Shown: in pieces, positions 45,780-58,458 of the stretch | Layout: the number at the start of each line of letters is the position of its first letter | How positions within the stretch are numbered: the first letter of the stretch is position 1 | NCBI GenBank assembly: GCA_015680685.1 | Contig: MNCI01002172.1 | Span: 408,507-472,506 of the forward strand | Length of the DNA stretch: 64,000 bases | From: Gnetum montanum | Lineage: Eukaryota; Streptophyta; Gnetopsida; Gnetales; Gnetaceae | Direction of reading: 5' to 3' | Translations under genes and position numbers: made by a program | Notes under the pieces: generated by a model | Told to the model about the DNA's origin: nothing | The model's input: the letters and a program-made list of their open reading frames with translations, nothing else | Database searches by the model: none

Positions 45780-47180
45780 CTCTTGTAGAAACTCCTAGAA
45801 GAAACGAAGCAGACTCTAAGAAATAGAAGGGATACAAGGTCTAGGACCTCTAATAGACCTAGAAAAGATGAATCAAGGGATCATAAAAGAATAGCTAGCC
45901 AAAATTACTCTCTAAGTTCTCCATCCTCTTCATCATACTTATCAACAAATTTTGACAAGAAAGGACACAAATAAAGGAATCATGATAGGAAAAGAAGAAG
46001 TGATTGTGACAAACATGTAGATAGAAGAAGTCATTCTCATGAATAAGATGATAATAAAGAAGGAAGGAAAAGAGAATTGAGACATGAGAGAGAAGAGTAC
46101 TATGAGCATTGGAGGGGCCACTAGTACCATGGAGACTATGAACCCAAAGTTTATGAAGAACTCCTATTGGCCAACAAAAGCATAACTAACATAAAAGAAG
46201 CATTGTGTATTTTGACTATGCATTTAAGGGACTATTACATTAAGAGCATTTATATGAATAACATTCGAAAGTTTAAAGAAGGATATAATTTGGAGGCACA
46301 ACACCACCTTCAAGAATTTCATGATGCATGTGCCCTACAAAAAATAGAGAATAATTGGTAAAAGTTAAATTTTTTTTCAAGTATACTCATTAAGAAGGCA
46401 AAGAAGTGGTATAAGTCCTTAGAATCATAATCAATTAGAAGATGGAGTACCATGATAGAATTATTCAATGATAAGTATCAAACATATTCACAAGTGTCAA
46501 ACTTAAGAAAATAAAATCCAAGGATAAAAACAAGGGACACATGAATCCCTTGATGCACCCATGGGTAGGTATTATTCACTTGTATATCGATAAAGGGAAT
46601 AACTAAGGCACATTATTGATGGGTTAAGGAACAAAATCAAAGAGATCCTTAGTGTGTATGCCTAATAAAGATTATTAGAGATGACAACCCATCAAATAAA
46701 AAGGTTATTGGATTAAGTTGAAAAAGAGGAACTCGAGTTTAAAAATGAGATTTAGCTAAAGAGTATAATAGAGATCCTTCTCGTCAGAAGATAGATGTAA
46801 GAATTTGTAAATGAAAAGATGAGGAATCCATGGAAGATGTGATTTAGTGAAAAAATTTACCTGTACAAAAATTAGTCAATGACATTACAACTAAAGTAGA
46901 AAAAATATGGGATACCATGGATGGAAAAATTTGCAATAGTAATAAAGATAGTAGAAGAAAAGATTGAGCAAGCATTCGCTAGAAATAAGGATAAGAAAAA
47001 GAAGAAGAACAATGGATGTGAAAAATATAAGAATAAAAGAAAAATTGATGTGGTAGAAGAGGTTATGAATTTAAACTTTCAGGATGAGGATGATTATAAT
47101 GTGTGTTAATACAAACACCCCAAGGAATGTTATCTTGCCATGGCCCATCTACAAGAATCCAAAAAATGTGTATTAAGTCT
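45780..47180 (+). pseudogene. Element E gag remnant
   Basis: An Arg/Lys/Asp-rich low-complexity part (45780-46130) is followed by FKEGYNLEAQHHLQEFHDAC, KKWYKSLES and RRWSTMIELFNDKYQTYSQ (46265-46500), a lysine-rich part (46980-47050) and YNVC-YKHPKECYLAMAHL, the lost zinc knuckle with a stop inside. It matches gag of A and D along its length, with many stops. Confidence 0.7.
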
Positions 47181-47869
47181 AAAATTTATTAAAAATAATG
47201 CCTAGAAGATTATCTTATCTACAAGATAATTTTAGATATCCCTATCAATAGTACTATCTTAGTAGGAGTTACTCTCAATCATAGGAGTAATATTAGTAGC
47301 AGTGGCAACAACCATGGTCATGAGAGATGTCACCACCAAGACAACAATATTGATATTAACAACCAAATCCTTACAAATACTACATCCAAGAGCCCATATC
47401 TCCAAGTGGTATCTTAGCCCCTACCTCCTGTTACTACTATCCAATAGAATACCATAGGCTTGTAACCCCATGTATAGAATCACAATCTTACATGCCAAAA
47501 CTAGCTACATTTCATTTTTATTAGGCTCATAATTCATTATCATCAATAGCACCACCAATTATGCAAGGAGAACTATCAACATAACCTTAGCAAAAGAGTG
47601 CTACTAGGGCAATAGTACACAAGAAAACATTGTGAGTACTTATGAACTACGATCAAAGAAATATCTTTTCTTTAAGACAAGTTTGGAAAAGGCTCGAAGG
47701 ATAAGAACTCCATCTAATCCTGATCCTCTTACATCAAGTCCTCATGCAAGAATCATGCTTCAAATATGAACATAAGGAAATCTAAAGACTATCATGTTTA
47801 CATAGACCATAAGTTACTAGATAAAAGCAGGAGCACTTCCCAAGAAATAAATAAATCTAGGAACCCCTT

Positions 47870-50000
47870 TAATCTATCTTGAGGTACCAAAAAATACTTC
47901 ATGTAAGGCTCTATTAGATTTAGGATCAGGGATGAATCTTATTTTTCAAGATATGTACAAGGCTTAGAATTTACCTCTCTTGAAGTCTTGTAACATCTAA
48001 TTATAGCTAGCAGACTAGGCCCTTGCTATCTCACTTGAATAAGTAGAAGACACCATAACAATTATCAGTGGTTGCTCATGTCATATAGACTTTTTAGTCA
48101 TTCATGTGACGAAGAATAAAGGAGAATTTCCTATAATCATGGAAAATAAGTGGTTTAGCAACATTAATGCTAAGCTTGGAATCAAAGACCTATCCTTGAA
48201 AATATTCAAGAAAGATGATACATGAGACATCTAGTGATGAAGGATTCCATGAATCACATACAACAATAAAGGATGCTATTGCATGCAGAAGGTATGGATG
48301 ATAAAAAAAAAAAGTAATGATCATCCATAGCCATAATGCTCATCCCATTAGGTGGGGTTTTGGAAGGGTTGGTAGATGAGAGAAAGTCTAACTGTCTTCA
48401 AGTGGTTACACTTAGGCTCAAACCCAAGACTTCAACTTGAGAAATAATCACCTTATCTTCACTCCAAATAATAGTCCTTGTATGGATGACAAGAAAAGGT
48501 AAAATCACAATATGTAAAGTCTATGTTGAGGATATATGTGTATAATAGTGTCTATATGTAGTAGCCAAGAAACAATAGGGTATCCTATGGCTGACTAATA
48601 AAATAAAATCAGGATTAGATATATGGATGAAACTAGTTAAGAAAATTAGAAGTGCCTATGTTGAGGTAATCAATGAGATAGAATAGATATGAAGATAAAT
48701 TTATCATACTAAGTTACAACAAGAAGATGATATTGAATGGGAGAATGAGAAATTTTTGATAAGTGTGAACTAGAATCCCTAGAACTCAAAAATTACTAAG
48801 CACACCAGAATATGCTTTTTTTGAATAATTAAAATTTGGTAATTATTAACATAATCTTGATAAAGAAAAAAAATGAAGATTACTTGAGGTTGTGAATAAA
48901 TGAACAATGAAATTTGCATGATCTTATGATGAGATTACTTGCATAGATCCATGAATTTTTGAACATGGTATATACCCAGATCTAATCATTAAACCTCATC
49001 ATCAGCATTAGCAGAGGTTGAACTTGAATCTTAAGGAGATCATCAGGAAATAATTGGAAAAACTAATAAAGGTATGGTTCATTTATCCAATTGTGGATAT
49101 GGAATGGATTAGCCCATTTGTTATCATCTTGAAGAAAGGTGGCAAGTGAATGATTTGTATAGATTTTTAGTTGTAAATTTGGCAACATTAAAAGGCCATT
49201 TCTCTTTATTATTTGTTAACCAAGTCTTGGATACTATTTTTGGCATCATCAATACTATAGTTTTCTAGATGGGTAAAGTGGATACAATTAGATCTGTATC
49301 ACACCAAAAGGTCAAGAGAAGACTACATTCACTAGCCCATGGGGAATGTTTACATATAGACAAATGTTATTTGGTCTATGAAATGCTCTTGTGACATTCC
49401 AAAGACTTGTCCTTAGTATTTTTCAAAAACATATTGGTAATGGAGTCAAGGTGTTTATGGAATATTTCTCCACTTATGGACTAGCTTTGAGCAAACTTTA
49501 GATTATTTAAAGTATGTTTTGAAATGATACATAGAAACAAATCTTATGTTCAATTCATAGAAGAGGCACTTAATTATCTAGAAAGTCATAGTTCTAGGGC
49601 ATAAAGTATTGTAGAAAGGAATAGAGGTAGATCATGACAAAATAAGAGTTATCCAAAAATTACCTAAAAGCCACAAATAATTAAGAATATTAGAACATTT
49701 CTTGATCACACAAGATATTATACAAGATTTATTAAGAATTTTTCAAAGATGACAAAGCTGCTCTTGGAACTAAAAAAGAAAGATGAATAATTTAATTGGT
49801 CAAAAATGTATGAAAAGGTATTGGAAAGCCTAAAATAGAAGCTAATTAAGACTATAATCTTTAGAGTTCCAGATTAGTCAAGGCCTTTCCACATTATGAT
49901 AGATGCTTCTAACTATCTACTAGGGGTAGTACTTAGTGAATTAGATGATTAGAATAGACCCTATTACATACATTGCACTAGTTGTAGTATTACTAGAACA
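47870..50000 (+). pseudogene. Element E pol remnant: protease, RT, RNase H start
   Basis: The protease site LLDLGSGMNLI (near 47910) has Asp-Leu-Gly in place of Asp-Ser-Gly (a C-to-T change). RT (49070-49690) has WISPFVIILKKGGK, LYEM-LL for FGLCNAPATF and VFMEYFSTYG at the YxDD position, so the catalytic Asp pair is gone. Then NFSKMTKLLLELKKKDE, FHIMIDASNYLLGVVLSELD (RNase H, Asp kept) and RPYYIHCTS. Frames change often. Confidence 0.72.
48302..48479 (-). mobile_element. SINE with 10-bp target duplication inside element E
   Basis: 178 bp between GTATGGATGA at 48292-48301 and 48480-48489. On the minus strand it ends in a run of T (an 11-A run on the plus strand at 48303-48313), and a B-box-like GGGTTTGAGCC lies at 48411-48421. 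Without it the text joins as in element A (QKVWM then the following linker). The A box is unclear. Confidence 0.7.
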
Positions 50001-50029
50001 CATCTTAACTATACCATGTGTAAACATAC

Positions 50030-50487
50030 CATGTATATGTAAATATGTCATTAATTATGTTATGCATATGTAGCATTGTAGTATATGCTTTATTAATGTG
50101 GAAATAATATATTTGGATCATCCTACGAGCATCATAGTTATCTTCCTTCAGCATCTATCCCTTAGAGGCAATTTAGCATTGCCACCATGGTTAAGCCTAT
50201 ACTCGACCAAAAGTGATGGCAGGTTGCCTTCTTATTCCACTTCTCTCAGCACTCATTACATGCCTTTTACCAACTCCACAACTCAAATTTAGTATAATCT
50301 CTAATTTATAGATATATATATCCTAAGTGAGACCCCCAAAGGTTATCTCAAGAGACATTCCTATTATTACAACGTGCCCTTCAAGTTCTTATTACAACTT
50401 ACCTTTTTAGGTCTTATTATGTCATTTATTACAAAGAGATATAATCATTGTTATGAAATGACACCATTTGGAAATGGGGATGTGACT
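50030..50487 (-). repeat. LTR of the initiator-Met PBS family, copy 3 (truncated at left)
   Basis: Matches 41390-41879 from ATGCTTTATTAATGTGG (50085) to GGGGATGTGAC (50486), with weaker similarity from about 50030. The first part is lost at the junction with element E. Confidence 0.6.
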
Positions 50488-50584
50488 GAATCTTTGACAT
50501 ATATCTCTTATCCTTTGTCTACTAACAAACCCTTGATTTGATACTAATATACTAATCATTAAATCTTTTACATATAGGGCTAAA

Positions 50585-50803
50585 TTAAGATAGATATTTA
50601 TAACTCAACAAAACCTCCTAAAATCAAATTCATAACTTGAAAATTCCAATTTAATTATATTAGAACCTTAAAAATAATTGTTAAATAGGTACACCCTAAG
50701 ATATATAGTTTAATTATAACTTTATAATTCAACATTTCTTGCTAGAATAGAACCCATAACTTAGAGCTTTCAAATCAAGAGTCTTACCACTAGGCTAAGA
50801 CCT
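50585..50803 (-). mobile_element. tRNA-derived SINE (second family)
   Basis: On the minus strand CTTAGCCTAGTGGTAAG (A box, 50799-50783) and GGGTTCTATTCTA (B box, 50755-50743), then a body with AACTATATATCTTAGGGTGT and AACAATTATTTTTAAGGTTC. A second partial head lies beside it at 50820-50870. The body is shared with 61443-61870 on the plus strand. Confidence 0.6.
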
Positions 50804-50869
50804 CATTGTTGTAAATTTCAATTTAAGAGTCTTACTACTAGGTTAATATCTTAATTTATTAAGTTACTC

Positions 50870-51348
50870 CTAATTGAATATGCTAATCATACTAACAAAC
50901 ACGTTTTATGATTTAATGTTTCTTGAGCAAATCTAATTTTTCTATAGTAGATCTAATTTTTCTTTCCAAATATTTTTAATAAATTTGATCTTTTTAGAAT
51001 TAATTCTAACTTCTTCAATTGATGCCAAAATTTTCACTTCTTCCATTGATGTAGAAATTTTGTTGATTTTGAGAATGCATACTTATAAGATAGTGAGCAA
51101 ACATTTGTAACATCTTTTACTGATATTGATGTAATTCAGACACCTAATTTTGTTTTCCTTGATAATGTATATAAGTGATTGGTAGCTGCTCTTACATCAT
51201 GATATGTGTTCATTTAAATTTTTGGTTACCTAATTTCATTTCAAAATTAAATGAAATCATACAAAAGCATGACATTCAAGTCATTAATATTAGGTATTAT
51301 TATTAATTTTAATGCTTCAATGATGTAGTGTGCCCTAAATATAGGATT
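50870..51348. other. No gene recognised; AT-rich
   Basis: AT-rich sequence up to the element D LTR, with no coding similarity. Confidence 0.5.
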
Positions 51349-52190
51349 TGATGAGTGGCAAGGTACCCCTATGCCCAACCATATGAATCACAAGCATTTG
51401 CATGTGATCTAGTCGAATTCCATAGACCTTAAGTTCCTATGTACACTAGTTTTAGGACATGAAATCTAATCATGATGATCATTGTCTTCCCAACTACACT
51501 TGTGGGGCTTAGTTGTATGGTTAAGTGTAATTGAGGTACAGGATTTTTATTATTTTATATTTTATTCATCTATGATTAACAAAAAATTAAAACTCAATTT
51601 ATAAACCACTTTAACTAATCTAATTGCTAATTAATGACTAACTATCCTAACATAAGTATTTGATCCCACTTTCTATGCACATCTTGAACATGCCTAACAT
51701 TGCTGGGTTATCAAACATTAAGCATTGATGGGATTACCAAGCATCATGCGCATGCTCGAAGTGGTTGTACTTATTTGCTTAATTAAGTGCTATTTAATCT
51801 AACTAGCTTACTTTAGCTTAATTACTTGGCAGTATTAAATGAAATTTTGTAAAACATTAAATGCATGAATAAAATATTTAAGCTAGCCAAGGTGCTGCAA
51901 GGTTTGATCAGAAAGCTTGTCTTTATTATTGCACACACTACCATGCTTAGGTACAACAGTACTTGAATAAAGATCTGTACACTAAATGATTCCTACGTTG
52001 GGCACTTTGGAAAATATTCTAACTCTATAGAAAAGAAACTATAAGAGCTCTGGTATGCTATGACAAAAACTTCTCCCAAACTTTGTGCCCAAGCACTATA
52101 TTTATAGGCCAACACACATCCCATGATATCGAATATCTAACATCGCTTCTTGGGCCTTGATATCGAAGCTAGGTCAAATACAATTCATCA
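51349..52190 (-). repeat. Element D 3' LTR
   Basis: 842 bp; plus strand TGATGAGTGGCAAGGTACCC...CAATTCATCA. GATATCG palindromes at 52125-52165; TATA region near 52092-52100. The polypurine tract (TGTGAGGGTA on the minus strand) is at 52191-52200. Confidence 0.88.
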
Positions 52191-54245
52191 TACCCTCACA
52201 ATTGAATGAAAACTTGTTCTCGAGTAAACAAGGGGAGGAATAAGTTCCTTACAAAATATTGAGAAGGTATGGGATTATTGAATGACATGAAAATTGACTC
52301 AGATAGAATAGATAGATTTTAAGTGTCCAAGTGTATGGATTTACAATATTTTACAAAATTGGGTGTTCATGAAAAGAGAATTCAACACCCTGGACAAAGT
52401 TGACATCCAACTCCTTTGGAAACTAAAGGATGAGGGAGAAGATCCAACGAGCATGAAGGGTCCTCATTGCATGGGGTTGGTGCTTCTTCCTTGGTGAAAA
52501 TAGTCTCGCTTCTAGTCCATGCTTCCCACTACAATCACAATAAAATTATAGATTAGTGTGTAATGTGTAACATATAGCTTTTTAATACCTTGTTTTGTTG
52601 GTAGTTATGCTCAGCTAGGTTGTGGTTATGGTGGATTGATTGCTTTCATAGTGTTAGTGGGTAGATTGAAAAATAGGGTGAAATGGAGAAGTGGTCCATT
52701 ATTAAATTCTGAAAAATCCAAATGTGATGAAATTCTTGAAGAGGTTAAAGAATTCATAACAATAAAAACAGAATTTCACTAACAAATGTTGTAAAGATGC
52801 AAACAAGTGGATGTCATTGATGGGGGCACACAAAAGGATTTGATTATGAGAATGTTTAAGGATAAAGAGCTTAACTAATTCAACCAAAAGGTCTACAAGT
52901 GGATCCTCCCTAAAGTAGGCACATGCCCTTTATTGCCCTTGCATAATCTCAAACTAAGGAGTCGATGGACCCCATGGATGATTAATGGTTATGGAAAAAT
53001 ATGTACAAAAATATAGAAGAAACTACCTACGAATTTTGACACATCAAACCAGGACATCAAACAAGAACATGAAACTAACAATGAGGTGAGGCATGAAAAT
53101 CATAGATGGATGAGAAAGAGAGTGGAATGGAGTTCCTAATTAAGGTCACATGAAATCCCTTGTGAATTTTGTGGTTAAATGACCTACTAAAATCTATCCT
53201 TAGTCTAAACCAAAACCAACCACATTTAGTAACTTTGCATCACCACTCTAAGACTAGTCCACCCTTTTTAGACACAAGAGTGCTCCCACAAAACAACCAC
53301 TATTTATTATTTAAGAAGAAAAGAGAAGTAAGAAGTGAGAGAGGGCCTTAGTTAGAGGGGACCTTCAGGCATGGGTAACATGTTTTTCTAGTCCTATAAC
53401 TAGTGCTTGTAGCCCATTTATTTTGTTCAAGGGATGTGCTTTAAATTTCTATTGTGTGTTTTTTTTATGGGAACCACATCATGCAAAGACTTATTTAACT
53501 TCCTGTTATTGGTCAACATGGAATGGTAAGAAATCCATGAAAACACACATGCATCCAAGTAAGCAAAAAGGTACAAAGAGTACCAAGTTCCCTTGAAGTC
53601 ACATCCTATTCAAACCTTTGAATCCTTTCCAAGTCTAAAAACTACCAAGGTCACAAGTTCGTTAAATTTTTATTAATGGAAAAGGGACCTCATACTTCTA
53701 GAATAAGAAAAATCAGAGTTTGTGGATGGGTGGATGTTGTGGATGCACTGCCTATTTCATGAAAAAGAAACCATGTCCAAGTTATTAGTAACAAAATTCA
53801 AAGCTAGAATCTAAACACCAACAATCAAATAACCAGATAGCACATGCCCACATCAAACAAACCATACTATACCCATTTGGAAATAAGGCATGTTATTATT
53901 AAAACACAATAAGAAAATCACACCAAAATAAGGAAAAATATACAAGAAATTATAAAAAATTTAAGAAACATAAAACATACTAATGATGTTGTAAAATAAA
54001 AATTGGAGAAAATTAATAATGTAAAAACAAAAGGTGTAAGATAAAGAAAATGTAAAACAAAAAGTTGTAAAAATGACAAGGTGTAAAACAAAAACATGTA
54101 AAAAAAAAGATGAACATTTGAGGAGCTACTTATATATTTAGCATGGGTGGCCATCTTGTCCATGACTACGTTGAAAGGAGGAGATCTAAAATATTGAGCA
54201 TGATTGTCCATTCGATGAGGCGTTTATTGCATTGGCTTGCTTAGG
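52191..54245 (-). other. Element D 3' non-coding region
   Basis: No domain. It holds the shared blocks at 52898-52945 (AAGTGGATCCTCCCTAAAGT...) and about 53360-53400 (TTCAGGCATGGGTAACATG). The part next to integrase (54120-54215) matches element A 11193-11270. Confidence 0.6.
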
Positions 54246-55600
54246 CTCATGGAAAGGTTTGACTTGTTATGTGTTGAGTAGTTGCTTCTTGTTTGAGCTC
54301 TCAGGTTTGTAGATCAACATGGCCCTAGAATGGAAAGTTTCATAAATGATATAAGGTCCTTTCCACAATTCTTGGAACTTAGTTCATTGAGGTACATGTG
54401 TGGGGTTCCAATAGAGGACCTTATCTCCTAGTTGAAATTTGACTTTCCTAATTCTAAGGTCATGGATCTTTTTGTTAAATGCCTTGTGTAGCTCATTAGA
54501 TGATAGGGCCACCAATTGATTTTTTTCTAGCAAATTGAAATTCATTAATCATTCTTTTTGTACTAGAATTAAGTCAAGGTCAAGGTCATAGGTTATTGAA
54601 AGTATACGAAGCTTGAACTAAATAGGAAGTGTTAGTAATTTTCTGTACACTAGCTCATAAGGAGAATAACCTATAGGGAGTTTCCATGTTGAGCGATAGG
54701 CCCAAAGGGCATTGTTGAGTTTTATGCTTTAGTCTCTTTTATATTTGCTAATAGTTCTTGTTAGGATCTTTGTGATTTTTCTATTTGTAACCTCAGCTTG
54801 ACCATTGGCTTAGGGATGGTGGGGTGTTGTTAGTTTATGTTTAACCCCTGAGCGTTGCATAAGCTTCTGAAAGGTAGTGCATGTAAAGTGGGTTCCATTA
54901 TTAGAAATTAATGCATGTGGCACACCAAACCTATTTATAACATTCTATTGTACAAACCAAGAAGCTCTAGAAGATGTTCAGTTGGTGATGGTTGCTTCTT
55001 TTGCCCAATTTGTACAATAGTCAATAGTGACTATGATGTACATATTTCCTTTTGACATGGGCATGATGGAACCCATGCAGTCAATGCCCTAGATGTTGAA
55101 GGATTCCAGTGATTGAATTCACTGTTGAGGTTTATCCATTTAAGTAGTCATTCTACCATCTCATTGGTAGCATTCACAAGAGTGGAAAAATTGGTGAGAA
55201 TCCCTAAAAATTGTTGGCCAATGATACCCTACAATCAGGATGTTAATGGTTGTGCATCTTCCAGCATAGTGGTCCCAACAAGGACCCTCATGAGCATCTT
55301 GGAGAATGCACAATATATTAGCATTAGGAACAAACCAACAAACTAAGCCATCGGAGCACACATTGTAGAGGTGTCTGTTGATGTCCATGAAGCATTTCAC
55401 CTGGTGAAGAAATTTTTGTTTCTTCTAGTGGTCCAACTTTTGTGGCATCTCTTGAGTGAGAAGTTAGGTGAGAATACTATCATATCATTTAAGCTTTGCA
55501 AGCAATGATTAAGTTATAGCCTCAACAAAGAGGAATTTATCAGGAAACAAATTAGATAGTGGACCTTCCTCCTCTTTATTGTCCCATCATAATTGAGACA
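54246..55600 (-). pseudogene. Element D integrase remnant
   Basis: Minus strand. The HHCC zinc part (55400-55161) has CWDHYAGRCTTINIL, GYHWPTIFRDSHQFFHSCEC. The catalytic core reads GIDCMGSIMPMSKGNMYII (first Asp present), VPHALISNNGTHFTCTTFQ (second Asp is Asn, a G-to-A change) and NGQAEVTNRKI (Glu present). The C-terminal part has YRSTWKLPIGYSPYELVY, KVKFQLGDKVLYWNPTH and LWKGPYIIYETF. The enzyme would insert element DNA; the missing Asp and several stops make it inactive. Confidence 0.8.
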
Positions 55601-55639
55601 AGCAGCCAGTGACCACATTCTTAGTTCCATTTTGATCTA

Positions 55640-56900
55640 CCATTGTAAAATCAAATTTTTATAAGATCACTAACCATTGTATGACATGAGGGCTTACCAT
55701 TGGCTTATTCATTAGGAAATGAATCACACTATGGTTAGTGTGCACAAATAATTTATATCTAAGCACATAGTGCCTAAACTTCTCTAGAGTAAACACCACT
55801 ACCATCAATTCTTTCTTTGTGGTGGTGTAGTTCAATTGTGCATCCACAATGCTTCGGCTTACACCGTGGATGTAATATGAACATTTCTTGTCATTCAATT
55901 GTGTAAGCATAGCCTCCAAGGCATAGTTTGATGCATTCGTCATAACATGAAATGGTTTGGACCAATCAGGTGCCTGTAGAATTGGAGTTTCTACAAGTTT
56001 CTCCTTCAATTATTGGAATGCTTTTTTAGATTCCTTAGTCCAAACAAATGGAACATCTTTCTTTGTTAGCTCGACCAATGGTTTGGCAAACTTAGAGAAA
56101 TTCTCTATGAATTGCTGATAGTAGCTAGTGTGTCCTAGAAATGACTAGATATCTTTTACAGTTTTTGGTTGGTGGGTAATTCTTTGGATGATCCTTATTT
56201 TTTTGAGGTCAACCTCAATCCTTGCTTGTGAGATTCTATGTTCCAATACAATGCCTTCTTGGACCATGAGATGGATCCTTTGCCAATTGACCCACATGTT
56301 TGTTTTCATACATCTTTTGAGTACTTTTTGAAGGTGGTCCAAGGCTTACTCAAATGTAGCTCCATAGGTGGAAAAGTCATCCATAAAGACTTCCACTTTA
56401 GTAATGATTTGCTATTGAAAGATGCTTAAGACTAGGCATTGGAAAGTGGTAGGAGCATTGCATAGACCAAAAGGCATCTTGTGAGATGAAAAGGTCCCCT
56501 TGGAACTCATGAATGTTGTTTTGGCCTAGTCCTCTCACACGATTTGGATTTGGTTATAGCCACTATAACCATCTAGAAAACTATAATAGCAATGCCAAAA
56601 TATGGTGTCCAACAGCTAATTAACAAACAACATGGAAAATCATCCTTGAATGTTGCCCATATTCAATAGTCAAAAATTAATGTAGACCTACCACTTGCTA
56701 CCTTTCTTTGGCACAATCATGAGTGGACTAACCCACTCAATATCTTGAATGGGATAGATAAACCTTACCTTCAAAAGTTGTTCGATTTTCTCTTTGACGA
56801 TCTACTTCAATTTGGGGTTCACTCACCTCTATGGTTGCCTCTTTGACTTCATGGTTGGGTTAGTGTAGATATGATGCTGGCATATCCTAGGATCAATCCA
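55640..56900 (-). pseudogene. Element D reverse transcriptase and RNase H remnant
   Basis: RT runs 56880-56050: WVSPLMIVPKKG-like start, FLDGYSGYNQIQIV-like, FGLCNAPTTFQ-like near 56470, then VEVFMDDFST (56395-56355), with the catalytic Asp pair intact. QKVLKRCMKTNMWVN and GIVLEHRISQARIEVDLKK follow. RNase H (56009-55659) has PFHVMTNASNYALEAMLTQ (Asp changed to Asn), NYTTTKKELMVVVFTLEKF (Glu changed to Lys) and VHTNHSVIHFLMNKP (Asp changed to Asn). All three losses are G-to-A. Stops occur in RT near 56145 and 56400. Confidence 0.8.
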
Positions 56901-56963
56901 TGTGAGTTTAGGATATGACCAAGTAAAGGTTGTTGACCATTTTTCAACTACATTCAATAATAT

Positions 56964-57780
56964 CTATTTCTGTTTTGAAGCAAGATTTGCATTGATTATT
57001 ATCAGCTTTTCATTTTTCAAGAATGCATATTTCATGTCGGCAGGTAGAGTTTTTAACTCAAGGGGCTCTTGTTTAAAATTTTTTAAAATTTCCAAATCTC
57101 CCCAATAGGTATCATCATTTGCATTATCAGAGAGTTGGTGATGAACTTGCTCCAGTTCATTCATGCCTACAAGTTAAGCACATGTCAGGCTCTCAGTAGG
57201 TTCCATGCACATTGTGTTACTTTCAAGATTAGTGGTTAGCCACTAGGTGCCCTCTTGTTTTGTGGATACTATGTATAGAAACCTTTGAATATTTACTTCA
57301 GGTGCACACTGCTTGCATGTGGAAGTAGATGCTCATTTCATGGACTAGAGTTTTTGTACATAATTGCACCCTATATCATTATACATGATGCATGGAACTC
57401 ACATCTTCTCAATCTTTCCAAATGCATTTTCCTTAGATATCTCTAGGAAAAGATCTCTAATGCCCATTATTGCATCAATAGTGCTTTAACCTTGATTACT
57501 AGGAAATTTGCAAGATAAGACCATCCATAGACAGTGGTCACAATGTCTTCTACCAGTCGCAATGGAACAATAATGGATTAGTCTACCAATTCTAATTAGA
57601 TATTACTCTTCTTGAGAGGTTGTAGGTTTTAGAAAAAATACATTTCATGAGAAATCAAGTTCACATCAGAACTTGAATCAAGAAGACCTTTACATGATTC
57701 ATGCATAGCAATTTTTAAATAAATAAGAGGACTTCTAGGATCAACTAATTTTCTAGGAAGGTTGCCATTCTAGATCTAAT
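56964..57780 (-). pseudogene. Element D protease and linker remnant
   Basis: SPLIYLKIAMHESCKGLLDS followed by SSDVNLISHEMY (57745-57660): the Asp-Ser-Gly active site has become Asp-Ser-Ser and the next Gly is Asp, both G-to-A. The linker at 57164-56964 (MNELEQVHHQLSDNANDDTY, EKLIIINANLASKQK) matches element A 10090-10300. Confidence 0.72.
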
Positions 57781-58458
57781 TAGATACAACATGAGTGAGC
57801 ATAACAGTATGACTTTTGGGTGGTATTTGGTTTGAAGGGGACTCGAAGGGATTAGATGTAAAGGGAGATGGAGAAGCAAGGTTTCAAACCACATGTATGT
57901 GAGGGTTTAGGTGGTTTTTTGGATTAGAAAAAAGGTCTTTTTCATGATCTATTGTCCAAACCACTTAGTTAATGAATTTAGATTAATGACCTTAGTAGCA
58001 TTGTGTTGCTATGGTTGGGTTGGAAGTTCATCTTGCATAGATAAAGTAGGTGGTAGCTATGTTGAGGGTGGAAGAACAGGTGCAAGAATAGAAGGATAAA
58101 GATAAAAAGTGGTATCCCTTCTTAAATGTGGATAATGAGTTCGATAGTATTCAGGAGGGTAGTAGTGATTTTGTAAAGGAGAAACGTGACTAGAAGAGTC
58201 ACATGGAGATAGGGATTGCTAAACGTAATACCCATATGGATTTGGTTATCTGTAAGTGTATTTTTGCCTTGGTAGTTACAACATCCATGATTGTGGTTGC
58301 AATCATTATTGATACTACTCATATTGTTGCAATGTAGTTCCACTTGGATAATACTATTGTTACTAATGGAACTGTCTGGGATTTCCTTAAGGGTAAGGCA
58401 ACCTTGTAAGTGCTTACCTTTTTGCTAATTATGGATTCAAAGCATGCATTCCAGACTC

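Larger units (their letters stand above)
44327..50030 (+). mobile_element. Element E: Ty3/gypsy element, truncated after RNase H
   Basis: 5' LTR, tRNA-Asp PBS, gag, protease, RT and the start of RNase H occur in order on the plus strand, all decayed. Integrase, the 3' region and the 3' LTR are absent; at about 50030 the text passes into an LTR of another family. It is the most decayed of the pol-bearing elements, and a SINE interrupts it at 48302-48479. Confidence 0.78.
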
